Source: Belnapia sp. F-4-1
GTDB taxonomy: Bacteria; Pseudomonadota; Alphaproteobacteria; Acetobacterales; Acetobacteraceae
DNA: 64,000 bases
Assembly (NCBI RefSeq): GCF_000802185.1
Contig: NZ_KN676113.1
Span: 2,543,011-2,607,010 of the forward strand
Direction: 5' to 3'
A program made the translations under genes and the position numbers. The number at the start of each line of letters is the position of its first letter. The first letter of the stretch is position 1. The notes below the pieces were generated by a model. It made no database searches. It saw nothing but the letters and a program-made list of their open reading frames with translations, and had not been told where the DNA came from. Positions 42,228 to 52,205 of the stretch are shown here, one piece after another.

Positions 42228-43799
42228 ATGCATCGTCGCAGCCTGTTGCAAGGTGCCGCGCTGGCGGCGCTTCCCGCGCCGGTGCTGGCGCAAGGGACGG
42301 CGAAGGTGCTGCGGGTGATCCCGCAGGCCAACCTCACCAGCCTCGACCCGGTCTGGACCACGGCCGTCGTCACCCGCAACCATGGCTTCCTGGTCTACGA
42401 CCAGTTGCTCGCGCAGGATGCCAAGGGCGAGATCCGGCCGCAGATGGTGGAGGGCTGGGTGACGGAGCCGGATGGGCTGACCGTCACCTTCACCCTGCGG
42501 ACCGGCCTGAAATTCCACGATGGCGAGCGGGTGCTGGCGAAGGACTGCGTCGCCAGCATCAATCGCTGGGCGCGGCGCGACCCCTTCATGCAGGTGCTGC
42601 AGCCGAGCGTCGCTGCAGTGGAGGTGATGGACGACCGGCGCTTCCGCTTCCGCCTGCGGAAGCCGGTGCCGCTGCTGACCATGGCGCTCGGGCAGACGCA
42701 ATTTCCCTGCTTCGTCATGCCGGAGCGGATCGCCGCGACCGACGCCTTCCAGCAGGTGCGGGAGGCGGTCGGCAGCGGGCCCTTCCGCTTCCTCCCCGAC
42801 GAGTGGAACCCGGGCCAACGCGCTGTCTGGGCCAAGTTCGACGGCTACGAGGCCCGGCCGGAGCCGGTGGACGGGCTGGCCGGCGGGCGGGTGCCGCGGC
42901 TCGACCGGGTGGAGTGGACAGTCATCAGCGACCCGGCGACGGCGGCCTCCGCCATGACCACGGGCGAGCAGGACTATTGGGAATACCCGCTGCACGACCT
43001 GCTCCCGCTGCTGAAGCGGAACCGGCAGGTGGTGGTGGAACAGCGCCTGCTGGATGGCTTCTACGGCATCTGCCGCTTCAACTGCCTCCAGCCGCCTTTC
43101 GACAATCCTGCCATCCGCCGCGCGGTCGCCATGGCGGTGAATCAGCGCGACTATCTGAGCGCCGTTGCCGGCAACGAGCCGGGCGGGTGGGAGGCCTGCG
43201 AGGGCGTCTTCACCTGCGGCACGCCGCTCGCCAATGAGGTGGGCAGCGAGGTGCTGAAGACGCACAGCATCGAGCGCGCGAAGGCGGCGCTGGCCGAGGC
43301 GGGCTACAAGGGCGAGAAGGTGGTGCTGGTAGCGCCCGGCGACTATCCGCAGATCAACGCGCTCTCCCTCGTCACCGCCGACATCCTGCGGCGGCTCGGG
43401 ATGAACCTCGAACTGGTCTCGACCGATTGGGGCACGCTGGTGCAGCGGCGGACAAGCAAGGAGCCGGTGGAGCGGGGCGGGTGGAGCATCATCCACACCA
43501 CCTCCTCCGGGCAGTCGCTGACCTTGCCGGTCTATCACCTCTTCCTGCGCGCCAACGGGCCGCAGGCCTGGTTCGGCTGGCCCGAGGATGCCGAGATCGA
43601 GCGGCTGCGCCAGGCCTGGGTCGATGCGCCGGATCCGGCCGAGGGGCGGCGCGTGGCCGAGGCGCTGAACCGGCGGGCCATGGAGGTGATGGCCTATATC
43701 CCGCTCGGCTTCTACTGGCAGCCCTCGGCCTGGCGGCGGAACATCACCGGGGCCTTCAGGACCCCGGCGACGGTCTTCTGGAACATGTCCAAGGCGTAA
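42228..43799 (+). CDS. ABC transporter substrate-binding protein, family 5, paralogue 4
   Basis: A 523-residue SBP_bac_5 protein, the most divergent in its pocket half. It keeps 'PQANLTSLDPVWTTA', 'LKFHDGERVLAKDCVAS' and 'VGSGPFRFLPDEWNPGQ', but has 'EQDYWEYPLHDLLPLL' in place of the DWW motif and 'FNCLQPPFDNPAIRRAVAM' in place of the usual 'LHPPFN'. It contains extra Cys residues ('WEACEGVFTCGTP'), unlike the other copies. Tat-like signal 'MHRRSLLQGAALAALPAP'. Three bases separate it from paralogue 3; 63 bases follow before paralogue 5. Confidence 0.94.
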   Translation: MHRRSLLQGAALAALPAPVLAQGTAKVLRVIPQANLTSLDPVWTTAVVTRNHGFLVYDQLLAQDAKGEIRPQMVEGWVTEPDGLTVTFTLRTGLKFHDGERVLAKDCVASINRWARRDPFMQVLQPSVAAVEVMDDRRFRFRLRKPVPLLTMALGQTQFPCFVMPERIAATDAFQQVREAVGSGPFRFLPDEWNPGQRAVWAKFDGYEARPEPVDGLAGGRVPRLDRVEWTVISDPATAASAMTTGEQDYWEYPLHDLLPLLKRNRQVVVEQRLLDGFYGICRFNCLQPPFDNPAIRRAVAMAVNQRDYLSAVAGNEPGGWEACEGVFTCGTPLANEVGSEVLKTHSIERAKAALAEAGYKGEKVVLVAPGDYPQINALSLVTADILRRLGMNLELVSTDWGTLVQRRTSKEPVERGGWSIIHTTSSGQSLTLPVYHLFLRANGPQAWFGWPEDAEIERLRQAWVDAPDPAEGRRVAEALNRRAMEVMAYIPLGFYWQPSAWRRNITGAFRTPATVFWNMSKA

Positions 43800-43862
43800 C
43801 CCCGTTGCGCGGGGGGCGGGGCTGAGGCAAGCACTGCCGGGCCGGACCGGGAGAAACGCCGC

Positions 43863-45443
43863 ATGCATCGTCGCACCCTGCTGCAGGGCACGGGCCTCGC
43901 CCTGGCGGCGCCGCGCCTGGCGCTGGCCCAGGGCAATGCCCGGACCCTCCGCTTCGTGCCGCAGGGCAACCTAGCCAATATCGATCCGGTCTGGACCACG
44001 ACGACCCTCGCCCGGAATCACGGGTTGATGGTCTATGACACGCTCTTCGGGCTGGGGCGCGATTTCCAGCCGAAGCCGCAGATGGCGGCGGGGCACGAGG
44101 TCTCGGCGGACGGGCTGACCCATGCCGTCACCCTGCGGGCCGACCTCCGCTTCCATGACGGGCAGCCGGTGCTGGCCCGGGACTGCATCGCCTCCATCGC
44201 CCGCTGGTCGAAGCGCGACGTGCTCGGCCAGCACCTCGCCCTGCTGCTCGAGGAGGTGCGGGTCAAGGCCGATGACCGCTTCGAGATCGTGCTGAAGAAG
44301 CCCTGGCCGGGGCTGGCCTGGGCGCTCGGCAAGCCCTCGGCCAATATCTGCGCCATCATGCCCGAGCGGATCGCGCAGACCAACCCCTTCACCCAGATCA
44401 CGGAGTATGTGGGCAGCGGACCCTTCCGTTTCCGCCGCTCGCAATGGGTGCCGGGCAGCATGGCGGCCTATGAGCGCTTCTCCGGCTATGTGCCCCGGGA
44501 TGAGCCGGCGGATTTCCTCGCCGGCGGCAAGGTGGTGCATTTCGACCGGGTCGAGTGGCATGTGATGCCGGACCCGGCGACCGCCGCCGCCGCCCTGCAG
44601 AACAATGAGGTGGATTGGTGGGAGACGCCGCTCGCCGACCTGCTGCCGGTGCTGCGCGGCAACCGCGACATCGCCATCGAAGTGGTGAACACCGCCGGTG
44701 CGCTGGCGATGATCCGCTTCAACCACCTCCATCCGCCCTTCGACAGGGCGGAGGTCCGGCGGGCGCTGCTGCCGGCGATCGAGCAGACGGCCTTCATGCA
44801 GGCGGCGCTCGGCGAGGACAGGGCGCTGTGGCAGGTGCCGGCGGGGGCCTTCACCCCGGGCACACCGCTGGCCAACAGCGTCGGGATGGAGGCGTTGGCC
44901 GGCCCACGCGACCTGGAGGCGGCGAAGCGGGCGCTGGCCGCGGCCGGCTACCGGGGCGAGCCGGTCGTCATCCTCTCGCCGACCGACTTCCCGACCATCA
45001 ACGCCCTGTCCGAGGTGGCGGCGGATGCGCTGCGGCGGGTGGGAATGAAGGTCGATCTCCAAAGCATGGACTGGGGCACGCTGGTGCAGCGCCGGGCCAA
45101 GCGCGAGGCGCCGGCCCAAGGCGGCTGGAACATCTTCTGCACCACCTGGGAGGGGCTGGACGTTTCCGTCCCCGGCAGCCACCAGCCGATCCGCGGCAAT
45201 GGCGCCCAGGGCTGGATCGGCTGGTCCACCAGCCCGCGGCGGGAGGCGCTGCGCGAGGCCTGGTTCGATGCGCCGGACCAAGCGGCGGAACGGAAGATCG
45301 CCGAAGAATTGCAGGCGCTGGTGTGGGAGGAGGCGCCCTTCATCCCGCTCGGCCTGCTGCGGCCGCCCCAGGCCTTCCGCCGGAGCCTGACCAACATCGT
45401 CACCGGCGGGCCGCCGCTGTTCTGGAACGTTCGCCGGGGCTAG
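43863..45443 (+). CDS. ABC transporter substrate-binding protein, family 5, paralogue 5
   Basis: A 526-residue SBP_bac_5 protein: 'RTLRFVPQGNLANIDPVW', 'LRFHDGQPVLARDCIAS', 'VGSGPFRFRRSQW', 'EVDWWETPLADLLPVL', 'FNHLHPPFDRAEVRRALLP'. It combines features of paralogues 1-4 with the 'NLAN' of paralogue 6. Tat-like signal 'MHRRTLLQGTGLALAAPRL'. The ribosome-binding stretch CCGGGAGA is the same as before paralogue 1. It is followed by the largest gap of the array (163 bases), which contains a strong hairpin and a promoter-like palindrome. Confidence 0.94.
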   Translation: MHRRTLLQGTGLALAAPRLALAQGNARTLRFVPQGNLANIDPVWTTTTLARNHGLMVYDTLFGLGRDFQPKPQMAAGHEVSADGLTHAVTLRADLRFHDGQPVLARDCIASIARWSKRDVLGQHLALLLEEVRVKADDRFEIVLKKPWPGLAWALGKPSANICAIMPERIAQTNPFTQITEYVGSGPFRFRRSQWVPGSMAAYERFSGYVPRDEPADFLAGGKVVHFDRVEWHVMPDPATAAAALQNNEVDWWETPLADLLPVLRGNRDIAIEVVNTAGALAMIRFNHLHPPFDRAEVRRALLPAIEQTAFMQAALGEDRALWQVPAGAFTPGTPLANSVGMEALAGPRDLEAAKRALAAAGYRGEPVVILSPTDFPTINALSEVAADALRRVGMKVDLQSMDWGTLVQRRAKREAPAQGGWNIFCTTWEGLDVSVPGSHQPIRGNGAQGWIGWSTSPRREALREAWFDAPDQAAERKIAEELQALVWEEAPFIPLGLLRPPQAFRRSLTNIVTGGPPLFWNVRRG

Positions 45444-45460
45444 TGGCACGGGCCGTGCAA
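45444..45460 (+). promoter_or_regulatory. sigma-54-like -24/-12 element or short palindrome
   Basis: TGGCACGGGCCGTGCAA resembles the sigma-54 consensus TGGCACG-N4-TTGCA, with correct GG-GC spacing and one mismatch (G for T). It also forms a compact palindrome (GCACGG-G-CCGTGC), so the match could be accidental. It lies about 150 bases upstream of paralogue 6, where an internal promoter for that gene and the permeases would be expected. It directly follows the stop codon of paralogue 5. Confidence 0.28.
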
Positions 45461-45467
45461 GTGAGCA

Positions 45468-45494
45468 GGCTGCGGTTCTGGCCGGACCGCAGCC
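45468..45494 (+). terminator. strong hairpin between paralogues 5 and 6
   Basis: GGCTGCGGT, a nine-base loop, then ACCGCAGCC: a perfect nine-base GC-rich stem. No T-run follows, so it is not a classical intrinsic terminator, but it could slow readthrough or protect the upstream mRNA from 3' decay. It divides the five upstream binding-protein genes from the sixth and the transporter genes. Confidence 0.45.
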
Positions 45495-45606
45495 AAGGCC
45501 CTTGTCGCTGCGTAAGTACGCTGGCGCAATGCCCAAGGCTGAGGCAGGCTGATGGATAACCGGGCGGGAACGGACCGCACGGCTGGGAGCTGAGGGACGA
45601 CAAAGG

Positions 45607-47208
45607 ATGGATCGCAGGAGTTTCCTGAAGGGGACGGCCGCTGCCGGCCTGGTGGGCGCCTCTGCCGGCTTGGCCGGCCCGGCCCTGTCGCAAGGGGCCG
45701 CGGCGCGCACGCTGCGCTTCGTGCCACAGGCGAACCTCGCCAATTTCGACCCGATCTGGGGCACCCAGTATGTGGTCCGCAACGCCGCGGCCATGGTCTG
45801 GGACACGCTCTACGGCTTCGACGAGACACTGACGCCGAAGCGGCAGATGGTGGAGGCCGAGCAGGTCTCGGCCGACGGGCTGACCTGGGAGTTCCGCCTG
45901 CGCCCCGGCCTCAAATTCCATGACGGCACGGCGGTCCTGGCGAAGGACGTGGTGGCGAGCCTCACCCGCTGGTCGGCCCGCGACCCGATGGGGCTGATGG
46001 TCAAGGCCCTGCAGAACGAGCTGGTCGCCGTCGACGACCGGAACTTCCGCTGGGTGCTGAAGAAGCCCTATCCCAAGCTGCTGATGGCGCTCGGCAAGAA
46101 CAGCACGCCGATGTGCTTCATGATGCCGGAACGGCTGGCGAAGACCGACCCCTTCCAGCAGGTCAGCGAGTTCATCGGCAGCGGCCCGATGCGCTTCAAG
46201 CGCGACGAGTGGAATCCCGGTGCGCGGGCCGTCTTCGAAAGATTTGCCGACTACGTGCCGCGGGAGGAGTCGAGCTCCTGGCTCGCCGGCGGCAAGCGGA
46301 TGGGCGTCGACCGGATCGAGTGGCTCGTGATGCCGGACCCGGCGACGGCCGCCGCCGCCCTGCAGAACGGCGAGGTCGATTGGTGGGAAAATCCGATCAC
46401 CGACCTGGTGCCGCAGCTTCGCCGCAACCGCAACATCCGCGTCGACATCGCCGACCCGCTCGGCAATATCGGCACCTTCCGCATGAACCACACGACGACG
46501 CCCTTCAACAACGTGAAGGCGCGGCGCGCGGTGTTGGCGGCGCTGAGCCAGGAAGACTACATGCGGGCGCTGGTCGGCGACGACGACAAGCTGTGGAAGC
46601 CGTTGCCCGGCTACTTCACCCCCGGCACGCCGCTCTACAGCGAGGAGGGCGGGGAGATCCTCAAGGGGCCGCGCAACCTCGACGCGGCGAAGCGGCTGCT
46701 GGCCGAGAGCGGCTACAACGGCACGCCTGTCACCTGCGTCGTTGCGCAGGACCAGCCGATCACCAAGGCGCAGGGCGACGTCACCGCCGACCTGCTGAAG
46801 CGCATCGGCTTCAACGTCGATTTCGTGGCGACCGACTGGGGCACCACGGGCCAGCGCCGCGCCATGAAGAACCCGGTGGGGCAGGGCGGCTGGAGCATGT
46901 TCCACAGCTGGCATGCTGGCGCGGACTGCATCAACCCGGCCGTCTACAATGCCATCCGCGCCAGCGGCGACGGCGCCTGGTTCGGCTGGCCGAACATTCC
47001 CGCCGTCGAGACCGAGGTGGCGAACTGGTTCGAAGCGCCTGACCTCGCGGCGGAGAAGGCCGTCATCAACCGGCTGAACAAGGCGGCGCTCGACAACGTC
47101 GTTTACGCGCCGACCGGCTTCTTCCTCGGCTATCAGGCCTGGCGGGCGAATGTCTCGGGCATCGCGAAGGGGCCGCTGCCCTTCTTCTGGGGTGTCTCGA
47201 AGACTTGA
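45607..47208 (+). CDS. ABC transporter substrate-binding protein, family 5, paralogue 6
   Basis: A 533-residue SBP_bac_5 protein with the clearest twin-arginine signal of the six ('MDRRSFLKGTAAAGLVGASA'). It keeps 'RTLRFVPQANLANFDPIW', 'LKFHDGTAVLAKDVVAS', 'IGSGPMRFKRDEWNPGAR', 'EVDWWENPITDLVPQL', but has 'MNHTTTPFNNVKARRAVLA' instead of 'FNHLHPPFN'. It is the copy nearest the permeases (77-base gap) and therefore the most probable original partner of this transporter. An AAAGGA site precedes the ATG. Long leader with hairpin upstream. Confidence 0.95.
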   Translation: MDRRSFLKGTAAAGLVGASAGLAGPALSQGAAARTLRFVPQANLANFDPIWGTQYVVRNAAAMVWDTLYGFDETLTPKRQMVEAEQVSADGLTWEFRLRPGLKFHDGTAVLAKDVVASLTRWSARDPMGLMVKALQNELVAVDDRNFRWVLKKPYPKLLMALGKNSTPMCFMMPERLAKTDPFQQVSEFIGSGPMRFKRDEWNPGARAVFERFADYVPREESSSWLAGGKRMGVDRIEWLVMPDPATAAAALQNGEVDWWENPITDLVPQLRRNRNIRVDIADPLGNIGTFRMNHTTTPFNNVKARRAVLAALSQEDYMRALVGDDDKLWKPLPGYFTPGTPLYSEEGGEILKGPRNLDAAKRLLAESGYNGTPVTCVVAQDQPITKAQGDVTADLLKRIGFNVDFVATDWGTTGQRRAMKNPVGQGGWSMFHSWHAGADCINPAVYNAIRASGDGAWFGWPNIPAVETEVANWFEAPDLAAEKAVINRLNKAALDNVVYAPTGFFLGYQAWRANVSGIAKGPLPFFWGVSKT

Positions 47209-47285
47209 CTGTGATGGATAAGATCGGAAGCTTCGCGCAGCCGCAAACCGGTTGCGCGGAACTCTCCCAAGCGTAAGGAGGCGCC

Positions 47286-48227
47286 ATGTTCGCCTATGCA
47301 GTCCGGCGCGTCCTGGCCACCATTCCGGTGATGGCCATCGTTGCGCTCTTCGTCTTCAGCCTGCTCTACATCGCGCCCGGCGACCCGGCTGCCGTCATCG
47401 CCGGCGACCAGGCGACGCCGCAGGATGTGGAGCGCATCCGCGCCTCGCTCGGCCTCGACCGGCCCTTCCTGATCCGCTTCGGGGAGTGGGTGTGGAACAT
47501 CCTCAACGGTGACATGGGCGTCTCGATCTTCACCAACCTGCCGGTGACGACGATGATCCAGCAGCGCATCGAGCCCACGGTCTCGCTGATGGTCCTTACC
47601 CTCTGCCTCGCCGTCTCCATCGCGGTGCCGATGGGCGTCATCGCCGCCTGGAAGCAGGGCAGCTGGATCGACCGCGCGGTGATGGGCTTCGCCGTGCTCG
47701 GCTTCTCGGTGCCGGTCTTCGTCGTCGGCTACGTGCTCGCCTATATCTTCGCGCTTGAGCTCGACTGGCTGCCGGTGCAGGGCTACACCGCCTTCCGCGA
47801 GGGCTTCTTCCCCTGGCTGGAGAACCTGATCCTGCCGTCCATCGCGCTGGGCGGGGTCTATATCGCGCTGATCGCCCGCATCACCCGGGCGACCATGCTC
47901 GAGGTGTTGCAGCAGGACTACATCCGCACGGCGCGGGCCAAGGGCGCCGGGCAGCGCAACATCCTCTTCCTGCACGCACTGAAGAACGCCGCGGTGCCGA
48001 TCGTCACCGTCATCGGCATCGGCATCGCCCTGCTGATCGGCGGCGCGGTGGTGACGGAGAGCGTCTTCGCCATCCCGGGCCTCGGCCGGCTGACGGTGGA
48101 TGCCATCCTGCGCCGCGACTATCCGGTGATTCAGGGCGTCGTGCTGCTGTTCAGCTTCGTCTACGTGCTGGTCAACCTGCTGATCGACCTGGCCTATACC
48201 CTCTTCGATCCGAGGATCCGTTACTGA
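47286..48227 (+). CDS. ABC transporter permease, DppB/GsiC-like
   Basis: A 313-residue inner-membrane permease with six hydrophobic segments. It has the N-terminal signature 'YAVRRVLATIPVMAIVALFV', 'ASLGLDRPFLIRFGEWV' and the cytoplasmic EAA loop 'DYIRTARAKGAGQRNILFLH' (from about residue 212) that contacts the ATPase. AAGGAGG lies six bases upstream of the ATG. The stop overlaps the start of the second permease (TGATG). It completes a peptide/opine-type importer with the next three genes. Confidence 0.96.
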   Translation: MFAYAVRRVLATIPVMAIVALFVFSLLYIAPGDPAAVIAGDQATPQDVERIRASLGLDRPFLIRFGEWVWNILNGDMGVSIFTNLPVTTMIQQRIEPTVSLMVLTLCLAVSIAVPMGVIAAWKQGSWIDRAVMGFAVLGFSVPVFVVGYVLAYIFALELDWLPVQGYTAFREGFFPWLENLILPSIALGGVYIALIARITRATMLEVLQQDYIRTARAKGAGQRNILFLHALKNAAVPIVTVIGIGIALLIGGAVVTESVFAIPGLGRLTVDAILRRDYPVIQGVVLLFSFVYVLVNLLIDLAYTLFDPRIRY

Positions 48228-49147
48228 TGTCCTCCGCCGTCCTCTCCTCCGCCCCGCCGCAGGAGGTCGCCGCGGCTCCGCCGATGGGCGACGTCCTGCC
48301 GCCGGTGAAGCCGAAGCGGGGCCTCATCGGCTTCATCCGTCGCAACCCGACCATGGCGATCGGCGCCTTCCTGCTGCTGCTGATGGTCAGCATCGCCGTC
48401 TTCGCGCCGTTGCTCTGGACGGTCGACCCGACCGCCCTGGCGCCGGCGCGGCGCACGCGCGAGCCCTCGGCCATGTACTGGTTCGGCACCGACATGCTGG
48501 GGCGCGACGTCTACTCCCGCGTGCTCTACGGCGCCCGGATCTCGCTGATCGTCGGCTTCTCGGTCGCCTTCTTCGCCTCGGTGATCGGCCTCACGATCGG
48601 CCTCGTCTCCGGCTATGTGCGCTGGGCGGACAGCATCATCATGCGGATCATGGACGGGATGATGTCGATCCCCTCCATCCTGCTCGCCATCGCGCTGATG
48701 GCCCTGACGCGCGGCAGCGTGCAGAACGTCATCCTCGCCATCACCATCGCCGAGATCCCGCGCGTCTCCCGCCTGGTGCGCGGCGTGGTGCTCTCGCTCC
48801 GCGAGCAGCCCTATGTGGATGCCGCCGTCGCCGCCGGCAGCCGGACGCCGCGCATCATCCTGCGCCACATCCTGCCCAATACGCTCGCGCCAATCACCGT
48901 GCAGGCGACCTATGTCTGCGGCGCGGCGATGATCACGGAGGCGATCCTCTCCTTCATCGGCGCGGGCACGCCACCGATCATCCCCTCCTGGGGCAACATC
49001 ATGGCCGAGGGCCGCGCCCTCTGGCAGGTGAAGCCCTATATCGTCTTCTTCCCCGCGGTGTTCCTGTCGATCACGGTGCTCGCGATCAACCTGCTCGGCG
49101 ACGGCTTGCGCGATGCGCTCGATCCGCGCATGGCAAAGAGGGTCTAG
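48227..49147 (+). CDS. ABC transporter permease, DppC/GsiD-like
   Basis: A 306-residue permease, the heterodimer partner of the DppB-like protein. It has a long cytoplasmic N-terminus, then '[20 protein letters not shown]', '[20 protein letters not shown]' (family signature), '[20 protein letters not shown]' (EAA loop) and '[20 protein letters not shown]'. Overlaps the upstream stop by one base; three bases precede the first ATPase gene. Six hydrophobic segments. Confidence 0.96.
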   Translation: MSSAVLSSAPPQEVAAAPPMGDVLPPVKPKRGLIGFIRRNPTMAIGAFLLLLMVSIAVFAPLLWTVDPTALAPARRTREPSAMYWFGTDMLGRDVYSRVLYGARISLIVGFSVAFFASVIGLTIGLVSGYVRWADSIIMRIMDGMMSIPSILLAIALMALTRGSVQNVILAITIAEIPRVSRLVRGVVLSLREQPYVDAAVAAGSRTPRIILRHILPNTLAPITVQATYVCGAAMITEAILSFIGAGTPPIIPSWGNIMAEGRALWQVKPYIVFFPAVFLSITVLAINLLGDGLRDALDPRMAKRV

Positions 49148-49150
49148 GCC

Positions 49151-50149
49151 ATGGCCGAGCCGCTTCTCGTCGTCGAGAACCTGCAGACACATTTCCGCAC
49201 GCCGGATGGCATCAACCGCGCGGTGGACGGCGTCAGCTTCCACGTCAATGCGGGGGAGACGGTGGCGATCGTCGGCGAATCGGGATGCGGCAAGTCCGTC
49301 ACCTCGATGTCGATCCTCCGCCTCATCCCGGAGCCGCCAGGCAAGATCGCCGGCTCCATCCGCTTCCAGGGGCGGGACCTGCTGAAGCTCTCCGACCGCG
49401 AGATGCGCGACATCCGCGGCAACGAGATCAGCATGATCTTCCAGGAGCCGATGACCTCGCTGAACCCGGTGCTGAATATCGGCCGGCAGATCGGCGAGAC
49501 GCTGCGCCTGCATCAGGGGCTTTCGGCGCGCGATGCCGAGGCCAAGGCCGTCGAGATGCTGAAGCTGGTCGGCATCCCGGAGCCGGGGCGGCGCGTGCGC
49601 GAGTATCCGCACCAGCTCTCGGGCGGCATGCGGCAGCGGGTGATGATCGCCATCGCGCTGGCCTGCAACCCGAAGCTGCTGATCGCCGACGAGCCGACCA
49701 CGGCGCTCGACGTGACGATCCAGGCGCAGATCCTCGAGCTGATGCGCGGGCTGAAGCACAGCGTCGGTGCCGCCATCGTGCTCATCACCCATGACCTCGG
49801 CGTGGTGGCCGAGGTCGCTGAGCGGGTGGTGGTGATGTATGCCGGCAAGAAGGTGGAGGAGGCGCCGGTCGTCGAGCTCTTCAACTCGCCACGCCATCCC
49901 TATACGCAGGGGTTGCTCGGCTCCATGCCGAAGCTCGGCTCCTCGCTGACGGGGACGGAGACGCGGCTGGCCGAGATTCCCGGCCTGGTGCCGAGCCTCA
50001 AGCAGAAGATTCCCGGCTGCGTCTTCGCCTCGCGCTGCCCGCATGCGACCGATCTCTGCGTCAAGGTCGCGCCGGCGCTGGAGGAGAAGGCGCCGCGCCA
50101 CGTCGCCGCCTGCCACTACGCACTCAAGGAAGGGGCGATCGCCGCATGA
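49151..50149 (+). CDS. ABC transporter ATP-binding protein, DppD-like
   Basis: A 332-residue ATPase. Walker A 'GESGCGKSV' at residues 42-50, Q-loop '[12 protein letters not shown]', signature 'LSGGMRQR' near 156, Walker B '[12 protein letters not shown]' near 176 and the switch His in 'VLITHDLG'. The C-terminal oligopeptide-type extension ends in the cysteine cluster '[14 protein letters not shown]', which in DppD-type proteins binds an iron-sulfur cluster. It overlaps the next gene by four bases (ATGA). Confidence 0.96.
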   Translation: MAEPLLVVENLQTHFRTPDGINRAVDGVSFHVNAGETVAIVGESGCGKSVTSMSILRLIPEPPGKIAGSIRFQGRDLLKLSDREMRDIRGNEISMIFQEPMTSLNPVLNIGRQIGETLRLHQGLSARDAEAKAVEMLKLVGIPEPGRRVREYPHQLSGGMRQRVMIAIALACNPKLLIADEPTTALDVTIQAQILELMRGLKHSVGAAIVLITHDLGVVAEVAERVVVMYAGKKVEEAPVVELFNSPRHPYTQGLLGSMPKLGSSLTGTETRLAEIPGLVPSLKQKIPGCVFASRCPHATDLCVKVAPALEEKAPRHVAACHYALKEGAIAA

Positions 50150-51186
50150 GCTCCCCGCTGCTCGATGTTCAGGACCTGAAGAAGCATTTCCCGATCAAGG
50201 GCGGCTTCTTGGGCGGCGTCACCGGCCATGTCTATGCGGTGGACGGCGTCTCCTTCCATATCAACAAGGGCGAGACGCTCTCCCTCGTCGGCGAGAGCGG
50301 CTGCGGCAAGTCGACCGTCGGCAAGGCGATCCTCAAGCTCTTCGGCATCACTGCCGGGCAGGTGGTGCTGGACGGCACGCGCATCGACGACATGTCGTCG
50401 AGCGCGCTGCGGCCGCTGCGGCGGCGCATGCAGGTGGTCTTCCAGGACCCCTTCTCCTCGCTCAACCCGCGCATGAAGGTGCGCGACATCCTGGCCGAGC
50501 CGATCCATAATTTCGGCTTGGCGCGGAGCGGTGCCGAGCTGGAGGAGAAGGTCGGCAAGCTGATGGACACGGTGCGGCTGCCGCGCGACGCGGTGAACCG
50601 CTGGCCGCACGAGTTCAGCGGCGGGCAGCGGCAGCGCATCGGCATCGCGCGCGCCTTGGCGGCCGAGCCGGACCTCATCATCTGCGACGAGGCGGTCTCG
50701 GCGCTAGACGTCTCGGTGAAGGCGCAGATCGTCAACCTGCTGCAGGAGCTGCAGGAGCGGCTTGGCCTCGCCCTGCTCTTCATCAGCCACGACCTGGCGA
50801 TCGTTGAGCACATGACGCACCGGGTGGCGGTGATGTATCTCGGCAAGATCGCCGAGGTGGCGCCGAAGCGCAGCCTCTTCGCTGCACCGAAGCACCCCTA
50901 TACGGAGGCGCTGCTTTCCGCCGTGCCGGTCCCGATGCCGGGCAAGGCGCGCGAGCGGATCATCCTCAAGGGTGACGTGCCGAGCCCGATCAACCCGCCC
51001 AAGGGCTGCCGCTTCCACACCCGCTGCCCCTATGCCTTCGACCGCTGCCGGGTCGAGGAGCCGCCGCTGCGCCCGGTGCCGACCGCGCTGGAGGCGGGGC
51101 ACCTTGCGGCCTGCCACCTGCACGACCTCTCGGCGGACCGGAACCCGCTGGCGGTGGCCAAGGGGCAGGCGCTGCTCGCGGTCTGA
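50146..51186 (+). CDS. ABC transporter ATP-binding protein, DppF-like
   Basis: A 346-residue second ATPase of the importer. It has Walker A 'GESGCGKST' at residues 49-57, '[14 protein letters not shown]', signature 'FSGGQRQR' near 157, Walker B '[12 protein letters not shown]' (Glu-Ala where most have Glu-Pro, common in DppF) and '[10 protein letters not shown]'. The C-terminus carries '[14 protein letters not shown]'. Overlapping start with DppD-like. A small membrane protein gene follows after two bases. Confidence 0.96.
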   Translation: MSSPLLDVQDLKKHFPIKGGFLGGVTGHVYAVDGVSFHINKGETLSLVGESGCGKSTVGKAILKLFGITAGQVVLDGTRIDDMSSSALRPLRRRMQVVFQDPFSSLNPRMKVRDILAEPIHNFGLARSGAELEEKVGKLMDTVRLPRDAVNRWPHEFSGGQRQRIGIARALAAEPDLIICDEAVSALDVSVKAQIVNLLQELQERLGLALLFISHDLAIVEHMTHRVAVMYLGKIAEVAPKRSLFAAPKHPYTEALLSAVPVPMPGKARERIILKGDVPSPINPPKGCRFHTRCPYAFDRCRVEEPPLRPVPTALEAGHLAACHLHDLSADRNPLAVAKGQALLAV

Positions 51187-51188
51187 CC

Positions 51189-51497
51189 ATGGCGGAGCCG
51201 GTCTTGCTGGAGGTGCGGGAGCGGCGGAGCCGCTTCGGCCGGGTGGTGAGATGGTGCTTCTGGGGCTTCCAGCTGCTGATGCTGGTTGGCAGCCTCGGCA
51301 CCTGCGCGGCCGTCACGCCCTACTTGGCCGGGCCGGACCCCGAGGTGGCGATGGGGGCCGGGCTGTTCGGGGCGATGGCCATCGGCACGCTTTGGGTGCT
51401 CTGGCCGGTCGGCACTCTGTTGCTCGGGGGGCTGTTGCTGGCCACGCGGGGGCGGAAACGCCTGATTCCGGCACCCGAAACAGCAGGACGTGGCTGA
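51189..51497 (+). CDS. small two-helix membrane protein of unknown function
   Basis: A 102-residue protein with two strongly hydrophobic helices ('[20 protein letters not shown]' and '[20 protein letters not shown]') and short basic ends. No family recognised. It starts two bases behind the DppF-like gene and so belongs to that transcript. Similar small membrane proteins trail many alphaproteobacterial operons; no function can be inferred. Confidence 0.65.
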   Translation: MAEPVLLEVRERRSRFGRVVRWCFWGFQLLMLVGSLGTCAAVTPYLAGPDPEVAMGAGLFGAMAIGTLWVLWPVGTLLLGGLLLATRGRKRLIPAPETAGRG

Positions 51498-51608
51498 TCG
51501 CCCGCTCTGGTCCTTGACGGAAGCCGGGTGCGAGGCGACCTTTCCACCCACGGATGCCCCTCGTTGCGCAGGGGCGTCGGATTTCCAATGGATCGGGGGA
51601 GGCGCGGC

Positions 51609-52112
<504 letters not shown>

Positions 52113-52205
52113 CGGTCGCCCCCGGGCGCGCGGCACCACCCGCGCGCCCCATAAAAGGATCCCGCCGCAAAGGTGGGGCGAGCAGCACCCAGGGAGGCGT
52201 TGCAG

